Shown here: piece after piece, positions 17,567 through 26,110 of the stretch
How positions within the stretch are numbered: the stretch's first letter is position 1
Layout of the letters: each line of letters starts with the position of its first letter
The notes under the pieces: model-generated
The model's input: the letters and a program-made list of their open reading frames with translations, nothing else
What the model was told of the DNA's origin: nothing
Database searches by the model: none
Position numbers and translations under genes: made by a program
Assembly (NCBI GenBank): GCA_024684065.1
Contig: JAIKXO010000348.1
Span: forward strand, 1-46,721
From: Lachnospiraceae bacterium
Lineage (GTDB): Bacteria; Bacillota_A; Clostridia; Lachnospirales; Lachnospiraceae
Length of the DNA stretch: 46,721 nt
Direction: 5' to 3'

Positions 17567-18139
17567 TCATACAGCCCTTCTGAAAAAAACATGCTTATTA
17601 TTAAGATAATCCTTCTCCTTGAATATTTCCAGACCAAGATCATTAACAAAGGAAAAATCCGTATCCGCAGCGCTTTCCGCGATTATTACGGCCTCTTCCC
17701 CGAGAAGATTTCCTTTTGCTATAAGTTTAAGCACTTTCTTTTCATATCCCTCAGAGTAAGGAGGATCCATGAATATCATATCGAACCGTTCTTCCGGCTT
17801 TTTAGCCCTTTTTTCAAGGATACCGAGAGCGCTTATGACATCGGTTTTCATGAGTCTGCATCTGTCCTCAAAACGGCATGTCCTTATATTCTCTTCAATG
17901 CACCTTGCGGCTTCCCTGTCCCTTTCAACAAGAACAGCTGCTTCGGCTCCCCTGCTTACTGCCTCTATGCCTATACCGCCGCTTCCCGCAAAAAGGTCAA
18001 GAAACCTTGTATCTGAATATATGTACGGGGCAAGTACATTAAAAAGCGTCTCCTTTGTTTTATCGGAGGTCGGCCTGGTCCCCGTCCCTTTTGGTGTTTT
18101 AAGCTGAAGGCGCCTCGCCTCTCCCGCTATCACTCTCAT
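17567..18139 (-). CDS. rsmD: 16S rRNA (guanine(966)-N(2))-methyltransferase
   Basis: A 190-residue SAM-dependent methyltransferase acting on G966 of 16S rRNA. It begins MRVIAGEARRLQLKTPKG. The SAM-binding motif is FLDLFAGSGGIGIEAVSRGA and the catalytic motif IV is DPPY in IFMDPPYSEGY. Length and motifs match RsmD. It starts 4 bp after the parC stop and precedes coaD. Confidence 0.95.
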   Translation of the reverse strand: MRVIAGEARRLQLKTPKGTGTRPTSDKTKETLFNVLAPYIYSDTRFLDLFAGSGGIGIEAVSRGAEAAVLVERDREAARCIEENIRTCRFEDRCRLMKTDVISALGILEKRAKKPEERFDMIFMDPPYSEGYEKKVLKLIAKGNLLGEEAVIIAESAADTDFSFVNDLGLEIFKEKDYLNNKHVFFRRAV

Positions 18140-18143
18140 AAAT

Positions 18144-20408
18144 CTACTTTACCCTGCTTCCCTTTCCGTCGCGCTTGGCGAGCCTGATCTGTGACAGATC
18201 AACGCTCCTGCCATCAAGCTCCACTGTCTCCTCACAGCCGCTGGCATAATAGAATACGTCCGTAACAGCATCCCGCGAAGACAGCTTCATCCCTCTTACG
18301 CCAATGGCACTCTTTTTCTTGTTCGGGACCTCATCAATATCAAATTTCAGGAAAAACCCTTCCCTTGTATGCAGTATGACGATATCCTCCGCAACTATCG
18401 GAAAGATAGAAATAAGCTCGTCGTCATCGGAAAGCCCCGTAGCCATAACCGAACGTTTTGTAACATCGAACTCCGTCCCGTAGACCTGCTTCATCATGGC
18501 GTTCTTAGTCACGAACATCAGCTTTTTCAGAATAAGAAGCTCAAGAGGGCATACATAAATGATGTGCTCATTCTGGCTGTTAAAATTACTTACGTTGTCA
18601 ATGGGAGTCCCCTTATCCCGAAGCTTCCCGAAAGGCAGATCCAGAACTCTCGCCGTATGCATCATACCTTTATTCGTAAACACACAGACCCTTCCGGTAT
18701 TCATTACCTTAAAGACACAGCGGTTCTCTTCTTTAAGGACATCCGTATTTCTTTCATAGGTTCCCATGTCCACGGTCCTTGCGTAGCCGAACCGGTCCAT
18801 GACGAAAACGACCTCGCATTCTTCTATCTTCTTTTCCTCAAAAACAGCCTCCTCGGCATTGATGATTTCCGTACGTCTTTCTCGGCCATACTCTTTCTTA
18901 AAGCTGTCGAGCTCCTTTATTATAACCCTGTCCATGGTCCTGCGGTTGGTAAGGATGTCCTTGTACAGCTCGATGTTCTGAATGGTCTGGTCATGCTGCT
19001 TCATAAGGGCTTCGACCTCAAGACCTATGAGCCTGTGAAGCCTCATCTCAAGTATCGCGCCGGCCTGTTTTTCCGTAAACCTTAACTGTTCCGCCATTTT
19101 ACGGGAAATACGCGACTTAAAATTGATCCCCTCAGTGATCCCTTCTATCAGGCAGGCCTTTGCCATCTTTATATCTTTTGATCCCCTTAATATTTCGATT
19201 ATCAGGTCGATAACGTCACAGGCCCTTATAAGCCCTTCCTGTATCTCTTTTTTTTCGAGCTCCTTTTCCAGAAGATTCTGATATTTCCTGGATGCTATCT
19301 CATGCTGGAAATCGACATGATGCCTGATGATGTCCTTAAGACCAAGGGTTTCGGGCCTTGAATCGGCGACCGCGAGCATATTTACCCCGAAGGTATCCTC
19401 CAGCTTGGTCTTTTTATAGAGCATATTCTTGAGATTATCTATGTCCGCATCCTTGCGAAGCTCTATAACGATCCTTATGCCTTCCTTGGAGGACTGGTTT
19501 GAGATATCGACTATATCATTTGTCTTCTTCTGATCGATGAGTGCCACGATGTCCATAAGGAACTTTGAAATATTCGCTCCTATCATCGTATACGGGATCT
19601 CAGTGACGACAAGCCTGTTTTTGCCGCCCTTGCCCTTCTCGACCTCGACCCTGCCCCTGATTTTTATCTTACCGGTACCGCTCTCGTATATCGAAAGAAG
19701 CTCGTCCTTGTTAACGACTATGCCGCCCGTAGGGAAATCAGGTCCCTTTATATACTGCATCAGCCCTTCCGTGGTTATTTCCGGATCGGCTATGTAAGCC
19801 TTGACCGCTTCTATGACCTCAACGATATTATGGGGAGGCATATTGGTAACCATCCCGACAGCAATACCTTCGGCTCCGTTTATCAGAAGATTCGGGATCT
19901 TTGCCGGAAGGACTGAAGGTTCTTTTTCGGTCTCGTCAAAATTTGGGACGAAATCGATCACATCCTTATCAAGGTCTGCAAGGATCGCCTCCTGCGTGAC
20001 TTTCTGAAGCCTTGCCTCGGTATAACGCATGGCGGCGGCCCCGTCTCCCTCGATGGAGCCGAAATTTCCATGGCCGTCTACCAAAGGCATACCCTTTTTA
20101 AAGTCCTGTGACATGACCACAAGCGCATCATAGATCGAGGAGTCACCATGAGGATGGTACTTACCCATGGTATCTCCGACTATTCGGGCGCTTTTACGGT
20201 AAGGGGAATCAAAGCGTATTCCCAGCTCGTACATATCGTATAATGTTCTTCTCTGTACGGGTTTTAAGCCATCCCGAACATCGGGAAGAGCCCTTGATAT
20301 GATAACGCTCATGGCGTAATCGATATACGACTTCTGCATCACCTCGGAAAATTCCGTTTTAATGATCTGCTCTTCTATTATTTCTTCGTTATCCGATCTG
20401 CGTGGCAT
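18144..20408 (-). CDS. parC: Type IIA topoisomerase subunit A, topoisomerase IV (ParC) type
   Basis: DNA breakage-reunion subunit, 754 residues. The active-site tyrosine is Y129 in MRYTEARLQ. The region aligned to the quinolone-resistance-determining region reads KYHPHGDSSIYDAL, with the usual Ser (S90) and an acidic residue (D94) at the two resistance positions. The C-terminal beta-pinwheel is short and has no QRRGGKG-type GyrA box in its first blade, which argues for topoisomerase IV rather than gyrase. A late KSAIGVRGMKL blade motif is present. A GAGGGG site precedes the ATG. It is cotranscribed with the B subunit upstream. Calling it gyrA cannot be fully excluded. Confidence 0.88.
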   Translation of the reverse strand: MPRRSDNEEIIEEQIIKTEFSEVMQKSYIDYAMSVIISRALPDVRDGLKPVQRRTLYDMYELGIRFDSPYRKSARIVGDTMGKYHPHGDSSIYDALVVMSQDFKKGMPLVDGHGNFGSIEGDGAAAMRYTEARLQKVTQEAILADLDKDVIDFVPNFDETEKEPSVLPAKIPNLLINGAEGIAVGMVTNMPPHNIVEVIEAVKAYIADPEITTEGLMQYIKGPDFPTGGIVVNKDELLSIYESGTGKIKIRGRVEVEKGKGGKNRLVVTEIPYTMIGANISKFLMDIVALIDQKKTNDIVDISNQSSKEGIRIVIELRKDADIDNLKNMLYKKTKLEDTFGVNMLAVADSRPETLGLKDIIRHHVDFQHEIASRKYQNLLEKELEKKEIQEGLIRACDVIDLIIEILRGSKDIKMAKACLIEGITEGINFKSRISRKMAEQLRFTEKQAGAILEMRLHRLIGLEVEALMKQHDQTIQNIELYKDILTNRRTMDRVIIKELDSFKKEYGRERRTEIINAEEAVFEEKKIEECEVVFVMDRFGYARTVDMGTYERNTDVLKEENRCVFKVMNTGRVCVFTNKGMMHTARVLDLPFGKLRDKGTPIDNVSNFNSQNEHIIYVCPLELLILKKLMFVTKNAMMKQVYGTEFDVTKRSVMATGLSDDDELISIFPIVAEDIVILHTREGFFLKFDIDEVPNKKKSAIGVRGMKLSSRDAVTDVFYYASGCEETVELDGRSVDLSQIRLAKRDGKGSRVK

Positions 20409-20442
20409 AACTTCCCCTCAATTTTTTTCTTGTTTATAACAA

Positions 20443-22386
20443 TCAGACGTCAAGCTCCGCATCATGGGCATGCCTGTATATGAAGTCACGTCTGGGCGGG
20501 ACTTCGTTGCCCATTAACAGCTCCGTGGTCGTGGACGCGAGCCTTGCATCCTCTATCTCAACGAGTTTTAGCCTTCTCTGCCTGGGATCGAGAGTGGTTT
20601 CCCAAAGCTGCTCGGCATCCATTTCGCCAAGACCCTTGTAACGCTGAAGGGTAAAATTCTTATGGTGCTTTCTGTATTCCGAGAGTGCCTTATCATCATA
20701 AAGGTACTCCTCTTCCCCTCTCTGAGGCATTGCCTTATACAGGGGTGGCATCGCGATATATACATGTCCCTCGTAGATAAGCTCCGGCATGAACCTGTAA
20801 AACAGGGTAAGAAGGAGCGTCGAGATATGCGCCCCGTCCACGTCGGCATCAGCCATAATTATTATCTTATCATAACGAAGCTTCGTGATATCAAAGTCGT
20901 TTCCATAACCCTCCGAGAAACCGCATCCGAAAGCGTTTATCATGGTCTTGATCTCGGCATTGGCAAGTACCTTGTCAATGGTGGCCTTTTCGACATTGAG
21001 TATCTTTCCCCTTATCGGAAGTATTGCCTGATAGGAGCGGTCCCTGGCAGTTTTTGCGCTTCCGCCGGCTGAATCACCCTCCACTATGAAAATCTCGCAT
21101 TTTGATGCGTCCCGGCTCTCACAGTTTGCGAGCTTTCCATTGGAATCAAAGGAATACTTCTGCTTTGTCAGCATGTTCGTTTTGGCTTTTTCCTCTGATT
21201 TCCGGATCCTGGCTGCCTTCTCCGCGCAGGAAAGAACGGACTTTATTTCCTCAACGTTTCTGTCAAAATAAAGCACCAGTTCATCGCCGGTAACCTTTGC
21301 AACAGCCTTTGCCGCATCCTGATTATCCAACTTGGTCTTTGTCTGCCCCTCAAAGCGGGGATCCGGATGCTTTATCGAAACAACGGCGGTCATCCCGTTC
21401 CTTATGTCGGCGCCTGTAAAATTCTGGTCCTTATCTTTGAGAATCCCCAATTCTCTGGCATAATTGTTCATTACATTGGTGAAGACCGTCTTAAACCCCG
21501 TAAGATGTGTCCCGCCCTCGGAATTATATATATTATTGCAGAAACCAAGGACATTTTCATGAAATTCATTCACATACTGAAACGCCACCTCGACCTGTAT
21601 GCCCTCAGCTTCCCCCTTGAAGAATACCGGTGAACATACGGCCTCTTCATTTTTGTTTATATCCTTAACGAACCCGATTATCCCGTCTGGCTCATTAAAA
21701 GTGATCTCCTCCGGCGCTTCGCCTCTGAGATCTTTAAAAACTATCGTGAGACGCGGATTTAAATAGGCTGTCTCATGAAGGCGGCTTTTGATATCCTCTT
21801 CCTTAAACCTGGTTTTTTCAAATATGGTATCATCAGGGAGAAAATTAATTTTGGTGCCTGTTCCCCTGGCATTCCCGATGACCGGAAGGAGACCGTCGAT
21901 AAGCTCGACCACGGGCTCTCCCCTGTTATAGCGGTCATGGTAGACCTTACCGTCTCTTCTGATCTCAATATCAAGATAAACGGACAATGCGTTCACGACA
22001 GATGAGCCCACGCCATGGAGCCCTCCGCTGGTCTTATACGAAGAAGAATCAAACTTTCCTCCGGCATGAAGTGTAGTCATTACGATCCTTTCCGCACTGA
22101 CTCCTTTTTCATGCATCCCCACAGGGATACCCCTGCCGTTATCGCTAATGGTGGCAGAACCGTCCCGTTCAAGCACCACCGTGATCCTGTCGCAAAATCC
22201 CGCAAGGTGTTCGTCCACCGCATTATCTACAATTTCATATATAAGGTGATTAAGGCCCTTGGTGGTAACGGATCCGATATACATACCGGGCCTTTTCCTG
22301 ACTGCCTCCAGCCCTTCTAAGACCGTAATGCTGGAAGCATCATATGCGGACCCGCTTTCTGCGGGCCGTGCATTAGAACTGCTCAT
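20443..22386 (-). CDS. parE: Type IIA topoisomerase subunit B, topoisomerase IV (ParE) type
   Basis: ATPase and TOPRIM subunit, 647 residues from the chosen start. The GHKL part has YEIVDNAVDEHLAG, DNGRGIP and GLHGVGSSVVNAL. The TOPRIM part has EGDSAGGSAK and the acidic DADVDGAH triad, and the C-terminus has QRYKGLGEMD. I start at the ATG at 22384-22386 because GAGAGGGG lies 8 bases upstream. The ATG seven codons earlier has no ribosome site. The parE/gyrB choice follows the partner A subunit, and the B subunit alone is ambiguous. Confidence 0.9.
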   Translation of the reverse strand: MSSSNARPAESGSAYDASSITVLEGLEAVRKRPGMYIGSVTTKGLNHLIYEIVDNAVDEHLAGFCDRITVVLERDGSATISDNGRGIPVGMHEKGVSAERIVMTTLHAGGKFDSSSYKTSGGLHGVGSSVVNALSVYLDIEIRRDGKVYHDRYNRGEPVVELIDGLLPVIGNARGTGTKINFLPDDTIFEKTRFKEEDIKSRLHETAYLNPRLTIVFKDLRGEAPEEITFNEPDGIIGFVKDINKNEEAVCSPVFFKGEAEGIQVEVAFQYVNEFHENVLGFCNNIYNSEGGTHLTGFKTVFTNVMNNYARELGILKDKDQNFTGADIRNGMTAVVSIKHPDPRFEGQTKTKLDNQDAAKAVAKVTGDELVLYFDRNVEEIKSVLSCAEKAARIRKSEEKAKTNMLTKQKYSFDSNGKLANCESRDASKCEIFIVEGDSAGGSAKTARDRSYQAILPIRGKILNVEKATIDKVLANAEIKTMINAFGCGFSEGYGNDFDITKLRYDKIIIMADADVDGAHISTLLLTLFYRFMPELIYEGHVYIAMPPLYKAMPQRGEEEYLYDDKALSEYRKHHKNFTLQRYKGLGEMDAEQLWETTLDPRQRRLKLVEIEDARLASTTTELLMGNEVPPRRDFIYRHAHDAELDV

Positions 22387-22419
22387 ATGGATTCCCCTCT
22401 CAATCATTCAGAAACGAAT

Positions 22420-22578
22420 CTGCGCCGATTTGCGAAACTGCGCCGATTTGCGAAACTGCGCCGATTTGCGGAGCAAATCGTGCGCTTAGGCACGAACTTT
22501 AGTTCGTGCCGATTCGATCGTAAGATCGAATCATTTCCTTGTAAATCGTGCGCTTAGGCACGAACTTTAGTTCGTGCC
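22420..22578. repeat. Hairpin-module array in the parE leader
   Basis: In the 482-bp gap upstream of parE, an 18-bp unit CTGCGCCGATTTGCGAAA occurs twice (22420-22437, 22438-22455) and a third time as the left arm of a complete M1 (22458-22485). M2 (22489-22510), M3 (22511-22532) and the ATTTCC tail follow. Then comes an orphan M1 right arm, GTAAATCGTGCGC (22541-22553), followed by another M2 (22557-22578). The order left arm, full element, right arm looks like one element inserted inside another. The rest of the gap holds the parE promoter and a terminator. Confidence 0.85.
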
Positions 22579-22679
22579 GATCCGATTCATGGAGCGCTCC
22601 CCTAAACGCTTCTTTTGGATATCATTAAAAAAGACAGCCCGATAACGAAAAAAGGGCCATGTGTCCGATAAACAGGATT

Positions 22680-22708
22680 AGTATAGCAATATATAGTAAA
22701 AAAATCAA
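22680..22708 (-). promoter_or_regulatory. Promoter candidate for parE-parC-rsmD-coaD
   Basis: On the minus strand there is TTGATT (22703-22708), a 17-base spacer and TATACT (22680-22685). It lies about 300 bp upstream of parE, so the hairpin array at 22420-22578 would be in the 5' leader. No better candidate is seen nearer the gene. Confidence 0.55.
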
Positions 22709-22772
22709 GAACCAGATACAAGGTATAGTGCAAAAGGAAATGATTTATCGGTGTTTTTCATTATTGAGTGTC

Positions 22773-22816
22773 AAAAAAGAACGGTTCCGACCGTCAAATC
22801 AGTCAATCGGAACCGT
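22773..22816 (-). terminator. Rho-independent terminator of the aqpZ-SDR unit
   Basis: A perfect 10-bp stem ACGGTTCCGA/TCGGAACCGT (22781-22790, 22807-22816) lies 52 bp beyond the SDR stop. On the minus strand it is followed by TTCTTTTTTG, the classical U-run. It also separates this unit from the parE promoter. Confidence 0.85.
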
Positions 22817-22868
22817 CCTATTTATTCTTTCTGCTTTTAATTCCCGAAGTCTTACAGGTTGCTGCTTA

Positions 22869-23735
22869 TCAGCCGTCATTTACCTGAATATCAGACTCAT
22901 CTTCAGCCTGGAATTTTGATTCATCAAGGTTTCCGGGATCCTGCCCGATGTAGGCAAGAATACCGCCGTCAATATATATCACCTGCCCGTTAATGAAATC
23001 AGAGGCCGGGGATGCAAGGAACACCGCAAGTCCCATAAGATCCTCTGTTTTTCCCCAGCGCTGTGCAGGGGTCTTGCTCCTTATAAAACGGTCAAACGGA
23101 TGCATAGAACCGTCTGCCTGTTTTTCACGTAACGGAGCAGTCTGCGGCGTTGCGATATAGCCGGGGCCTATGGCATTGCACTGGATATTGTACTGACCGT
23201 ATTCAGAACAGATGTTCTTTGTCAGCATCTTCAGGCCTCCCTTGGCGGCGGCATAAGCCGAAACTGTCTCCCTTCCGAGTTCGCTCATCATAGAACAGGC
23301 ATTTATTATCTTTCCGGAGCCTTTTTTTATCATGTCAGGCAGCACTGCCTTCGAGCAGATAAAGGGTCCCGTAAGATCGACATCGATCACCTGATTCCAC
23401 TGTTCTAAGCTCATTTCGGTCATCGGGATTCTTTTGATGATACCCGCATTATTTACGAGAATATCAATGCTTCCGAGCTTTTCCTTCACATCGGCGACAA
23501 ACTTCTTTACATCGTCCTCCTTTGTTACATCACAGACAGCCCCGTAAACATCGATCCCGAGTTTTTTATACTCGGAAAGGCCTCGGTCAACAAGCTCCTC
23601 ATTAATATCGTTAAATACTATCTTTGCGCCTGCCTCGGCAAAAGCCGTCGCATACGCAAGCCCCAGACCGTAGGAAGCGCCCGTGATCCAGGCGACCTTA
23701 CCGTCAAGCCTGAACTTCTCCATAACTCCACTCAT
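22869..23735 (-). CDS. SDR oxidoreductase, gluconate 5-dehydrogenase-like
   Basis: A 288-residue classical short-chain dehydrogenase. The NAD(P)-binding motif is TGASYGLG (18-25), with D43 in FNDIN at the cofactor-selecting strand end, which favours NAD. NNAG is at 95-98 and the catalytic set is S148, Y161 and K165 (YAAAK). The overall sequence and the GGILAYIG end resemble gluconate 5-dehydrogenases of anaerobes. The substrate is not proven and other sugar acids are possible. About 20 acidic residues (EDESDIQVNDG) extend beyond the usual C-terminus. An AAAGGAGAG site supports the start. It lies 27 bp downstream of the aquaporin gene. Confidence 0.88.
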   Translation of the reverse strand: MSGVMEKFRLDGKVAWITGASYGLGLAYATAFAEAGAKIVFNDINEELVDRGLSEYKKLGIDVYGAVCDVTKEDDVKKFVADVKEKLGSIDILVNNAGIIKRIPMTEMSLEQWNQVIDVDLTGPFICSKAVLPDMIKKGSGKIINACSMMSELGRETVSAYAAAKGGLKMLTKNICSEYGQYNIQCNAIGPGYIATPQTAPLREKQADGSMHPFDRFIRSKTPAQRWGKTEDLMGLAVFLASPASDFINGQVIYIDGGILAYIGQDPGNLDESKFQAEDESDIQVNDG

Positions 23736-23762
23736 TGATCTCTCCTTTCAGCCGGCTTGTTC

Positions 23763-24452
23763 TTATTCTTTTTCCAGTATACCGTAAACAATAGCTGCAA
23801 GAGCTCCGCCGATAAGCGGGCCTACGATGAATACAAACAGAGACTTGATGGGATCGGTAACTCCGCCTATAGCGGCAATTATCGCAGGTCCGAAGGAACG
23901 GGCGGGATTTACCGATGTGCCGGTAAGGCCGATACCCAGGATATGGACAAGGGTAAGAGAAAGACCGATAATAAGTCCTCCGAAGCTTCCGTGCTTAAAT
24001 TTCTCCGAGGTTACGCCTAAAATCACCATAACAAAGAGGAATGTAAGGATTATCTCTACAAGCAGGCCTGCCGCAACACTGCCGTTAACACCCGCAAGAC
24101 CGTTGCTGCCTAAAGCACCCGTCTTATCCTCAACGTTACCGAGACTGAAGATAAGAGCCAAAAGAACCGAACCCACAAGGGCACCGATACACTGGGCTAT
24201 GATATAGCCGATGAAATCCTTTTTATTGATTCCTCCTCTTAAGAACACCCCGAGAGAGACCGCAGGATTAATATGGCAGCCGGAGATATTTCCGATGCAA
24301 TACGCCATTCCTACGATAGTGAGTCCAAAGGCAAGCGCAGTGAGCAGATATCCCGATCCGCTCTGAGCGTCGCACCCCACCAACATGGCTGTTCCGCACC
24401 CGAGTATTACAAGGGCGCAGGTTCCGATCAATTCCGCAACATACTTTTTCAT
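23763..24452 (-). CDS. aqpZ: Aquaporin Z-type water channel
   Basis: A 229-residue six-helix MIP channel with both NPA boxes (INPAVSLG at 61-68, VNPARSFG at 181-188). The aromatic/arginine selectivity filter aligned to E. coli AqpZ is F42, H170, T179 and R185. All four match the water-selective type rather than a glycerol facilitator. The channel lies in the cytoplasmic membrane. AAGGAGG precedes the ATG. It has its own promoter candidate and a structured leader, and it is followed by an SDR gene. Confidence 0.94.
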   Translation of the reverse strand: MKKYVAELIGTCALVILGCGTAMLVGCDAQSGSGYLLTALAFGLTIVGMAYCIGNISGCHINPAVSLGVFLRGGINKKDFIGYIIAQCIGALVGSVLLALIFSLGNVEDKTGALGSNGLAGVNGSVAAGLLVEIILTFLFVMVILGVTSEKFKHGSFGGLIIGLSLTLVHILGIGLTGTSVNPARSFGPAIIAAIGGVTDPIKSLFVFIVGPLIGGALAAIVYGILEKE

Positions 24453-24480
24453 TTTCCCCTCCTTTTTGTTTCGCGGCGGT

Positions 24481-24584
24481 ATGCACCGTGCTCTGGTTGA
24501 AATTATTGGTCATGCCAAAACGCACGATTTACTTCGTAAATCGACGTATTACCAGGGAAAGGCCGACAAAGATCGGTCTTTCCC
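24481..24584 (-). promoter_or_regulatory. Structured 5' leader of aqpZ
   Basis: On the minus strand the leader begins with a 12-bp stem (24555-24566 with 24573-24584). A CTGGT/ACCAG closing stem follows (24551-24555 with 24493-24497) that encloses two hairpins, CGATTTAC/GTAAATCG (24525-24543) and TTGG/CCAA (24506-24518). This gives a possible three-way junction. The two larger stems share one base (24555). It may be regulatory, or it may simply be intergenic hairpin repeats, since one stem is an M1 variant. Confidence 0.4.
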
Positions 24585-24598
24585 AAATCAACTATTTA

Positions 24599-24627
24599 AC
24601 TATATATTGTATCCGGAATTATTGCAA
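24599..24627 (-). promoter_or_regulatory. Promoter candidate for aqpZ
   Basis: On the minus strand there is TTGCAA (24622-24627), a 17-base spacer and TATAGT (24599-24604). It starts 17 bp after the aminotransferase stop and about 147 bp upstream of the aqpZ ATG. Confidence 0.6.
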
Positions 24628-24644
24628 GCACTTTTTATAGCGTT

Positions 24645-25823
24645 TCACGCCCTCTCTTTTATAGAGCTCAACCCCTTTTCAAGCCTTGACAACCCGTCAA
24701 GGAGCCTCTCTCTCGGGCAGGCTATATTCATCCTCAGGAAATATTCGCCTCCCGACCCGAAGGTCTCCCCGGAATTAAGGAATAATCCCGCTTCTTTCCT
24801 TAGTCTTTCGGAGAGCTCACCGGCCCTTATGCCATACTCCCCGCAGTCAAGCCATAGCAGATATGTGGAATCCGATCTCGTAACCCGGACCCCCGGGATA
24901 TTTTTCTCAATATAGGCAAGGGCGGTCTTTTTGTTCTCATATACATATTCGTTAAATTCCAAAAGCCAGTCTCCTCCGCAGGTAAAGGCTGCGACAGCTG
25001 CATCGGCGGATAAAATATTGGGAACGTTTATCTCGTCTGCCGAAAGGGATCTGTATACTTTTTTCCTGAGCTTCAGATCAGGAACCACGGCCGCCGCCGT
25101 CTGAATGCCCGCAAGGTTAAAGGCCTTGGTCGGGGATATTGCCACGATGAGATTCTTCCTAAGCTCCTCATCCAGAGACAGGGCGGATACGTATTCGGTT
25201 CCGGGATCTGTAATATCACAGTGTATCTCATCGGAGATCATTACGATGCCACGCTCATTACAGAGCCCAGCTATTTTCTCAAGTTCTTCCCTGCTTAATA
25301 TCCTTCCAACCGGATTATGGGGATTGCATACGAGCATAAGCTTCGCGTTGTCACCCGAAAGCTTTTCCTTAAGATCGTCAAAATCTATCTCCCATGTACC
25401 CTGTGCCTTATCGTAGATAAGCCTGCTCTCTATCACCTCCCTGTCATCACCCCTGATGATATGGTAAAAGCCTACATAAACAGGTGACAGGACCACAACC
25501 CCTTCGCCGGGGGCAGTAAATCTTTTTATTATGCTTGAATTTATAAAATTCACTCCAAGTCCGAAGATGAGCCAGCTTTCATCTATCCTGACATGATGGC
25601 GCTCTTCCCACCATTTCCTGTATGAACCCGCCCATTCCTTCGGGATAGAGGGATAGCCGTAAACACCCTGGCCGATCCTTTTTATCAAAGCCTCTTTCAC
25701 CTCCGGAACTACCTCAAAGTCCATGTCCGCGACCCACATCGGGAGCTCATTATCGGAAACAGACCATTTTTCTGAGTCCGTATTTCTTCTGTCGATCATT
25801 TTGTCAAAATCATATTTTCCCAT
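24645..25823 (-). CDS. patB: PatB/MalY-type PLP aminotransferase (cystathionine beta-lyase-like)
   Basis: A 392-residue fold-type I PLP enzyme of the MalY/PatB group, which cleaves C-S bonds of cystathionine or cysteine conjugates. It begins DRRNTDSEKW, as this group does, with WVADMDFEV. PLP residues visible are N170 in CNPHNPVG, D198 in ISDEIHCD and the Schiff-base lysine K233 in SPTKAFNLAG. I use the ATG at 25821-25823, with AAAGGGG six bases before it. The open frame continues 36 codons upstream, but that part lies within the MITE-like element and is not conserved. Confidence 0.9.
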   Translation of the reverse strand: MGKYDFDKMIDRRNTDSEKWSVSDNELPMWVADMDFEVVPEVKEALIKRIGQGVYGYPSIPKEWAGSYRKWWEERHHVRIDESWLIFGLGVNFINSSIIKRFTAPGEGVVVLSPVYVGFYHIIRGDDREVIESRLIYDKAQGTWEIDFDDLKEKLSGDNAKLMLVCNPHNPVGRILSREELEKIAGLCNERGIVMISDEIHCDITDPGTEYVSALSLDEELRKNLIVAISPTKAFNLAGIQTAAAVVPDLKLRKKVYRSLSADEINVPNILSADAAVAAFTCGGDWLLEFNEYVYENKKTALAYIEKNIPGVRVTRSDSTYLLWLDCGEYGIRAGELSERLRKEAGLFLNSGETFGSGGEYFLRMNIACPRERLLDGLSRLEKGLSSIKERA

Positions 25824-25842
25824 TTCTAACCCCTTTATCCGG

Positions 25843-26051
25843 AATATTTTCCACCTGTGCGGTTGACATGTATGATAATATCTGCATGCTGCCTGCAGCA
25901 AGGCAGATATTATCATACACGAGCAACCCACCTTTAAATGAGCAAAACGATTTGCGAAGCAAATCTTTAAGCACGCAAAGCGGGCGGTTTTGCGAATGTA
26001 TGTGGTGGGTTGGATTGCAAGAGCTATCCAACCGCACAGGTGGAATATTTT
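25843..26051. mobile_element. MITE-like element with 15-bp terminal inverted repeats and 8-bp target duplication
   Basis: Perfect inverted ends CCACCTGTGCGGTTG (25851-25865) and its complement (26029-26043) bound 193 bp. A perfect direct repeat AATATTTT abuts each end (25843-25850, 26044-26051). Inside is a 17-bp perfect stem (25869-25885, 25903-25919) whose loop holds a 5-bp stem. A second pair CAACCCACC/GGTGGGTTG (25924-25932, 26004-26012) encloses GCAAAAC/GTTTTGC and an M1-like GATTTGC/GCAAATC hairpin (25949-25965). No transposase or credible gene is encoded. The size, ends and duplication are the signature of a non-autonomous transposon. Confidence 0.8.
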
Positions 26052-26110
26052 TCAAAAAAACCGAAACAGCCAGAAAAGCCGTCATACATACAGGATGAGT
26101 AAAAGGCTGT

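Noticed and set aside
18144..22386. Annotation as DNA gyrase (gyrA/gyrB)
   Set aside because: The A subunit is short and lacks a recognisable GyrA box, and the pair sits with rsmD and coaD rather than with dnaA/recF. Topoisomerase IV fits better, though a phylogeny is needed to be certain.
22635..22660. Terminator-like stem just downstream of the parE promoter
   Set aside because: Only four base pairs (GCCC/GGGC) precede the T-run, so it is too weak to support attenuation without experimental data.
25824..25931. Longer N-terminus for the PatB-type enzyme
   Set aside because: The extra 36 codons lie within the transposon-like repeat. The conserved protein begins at 25823, where a good ribosome site is present.
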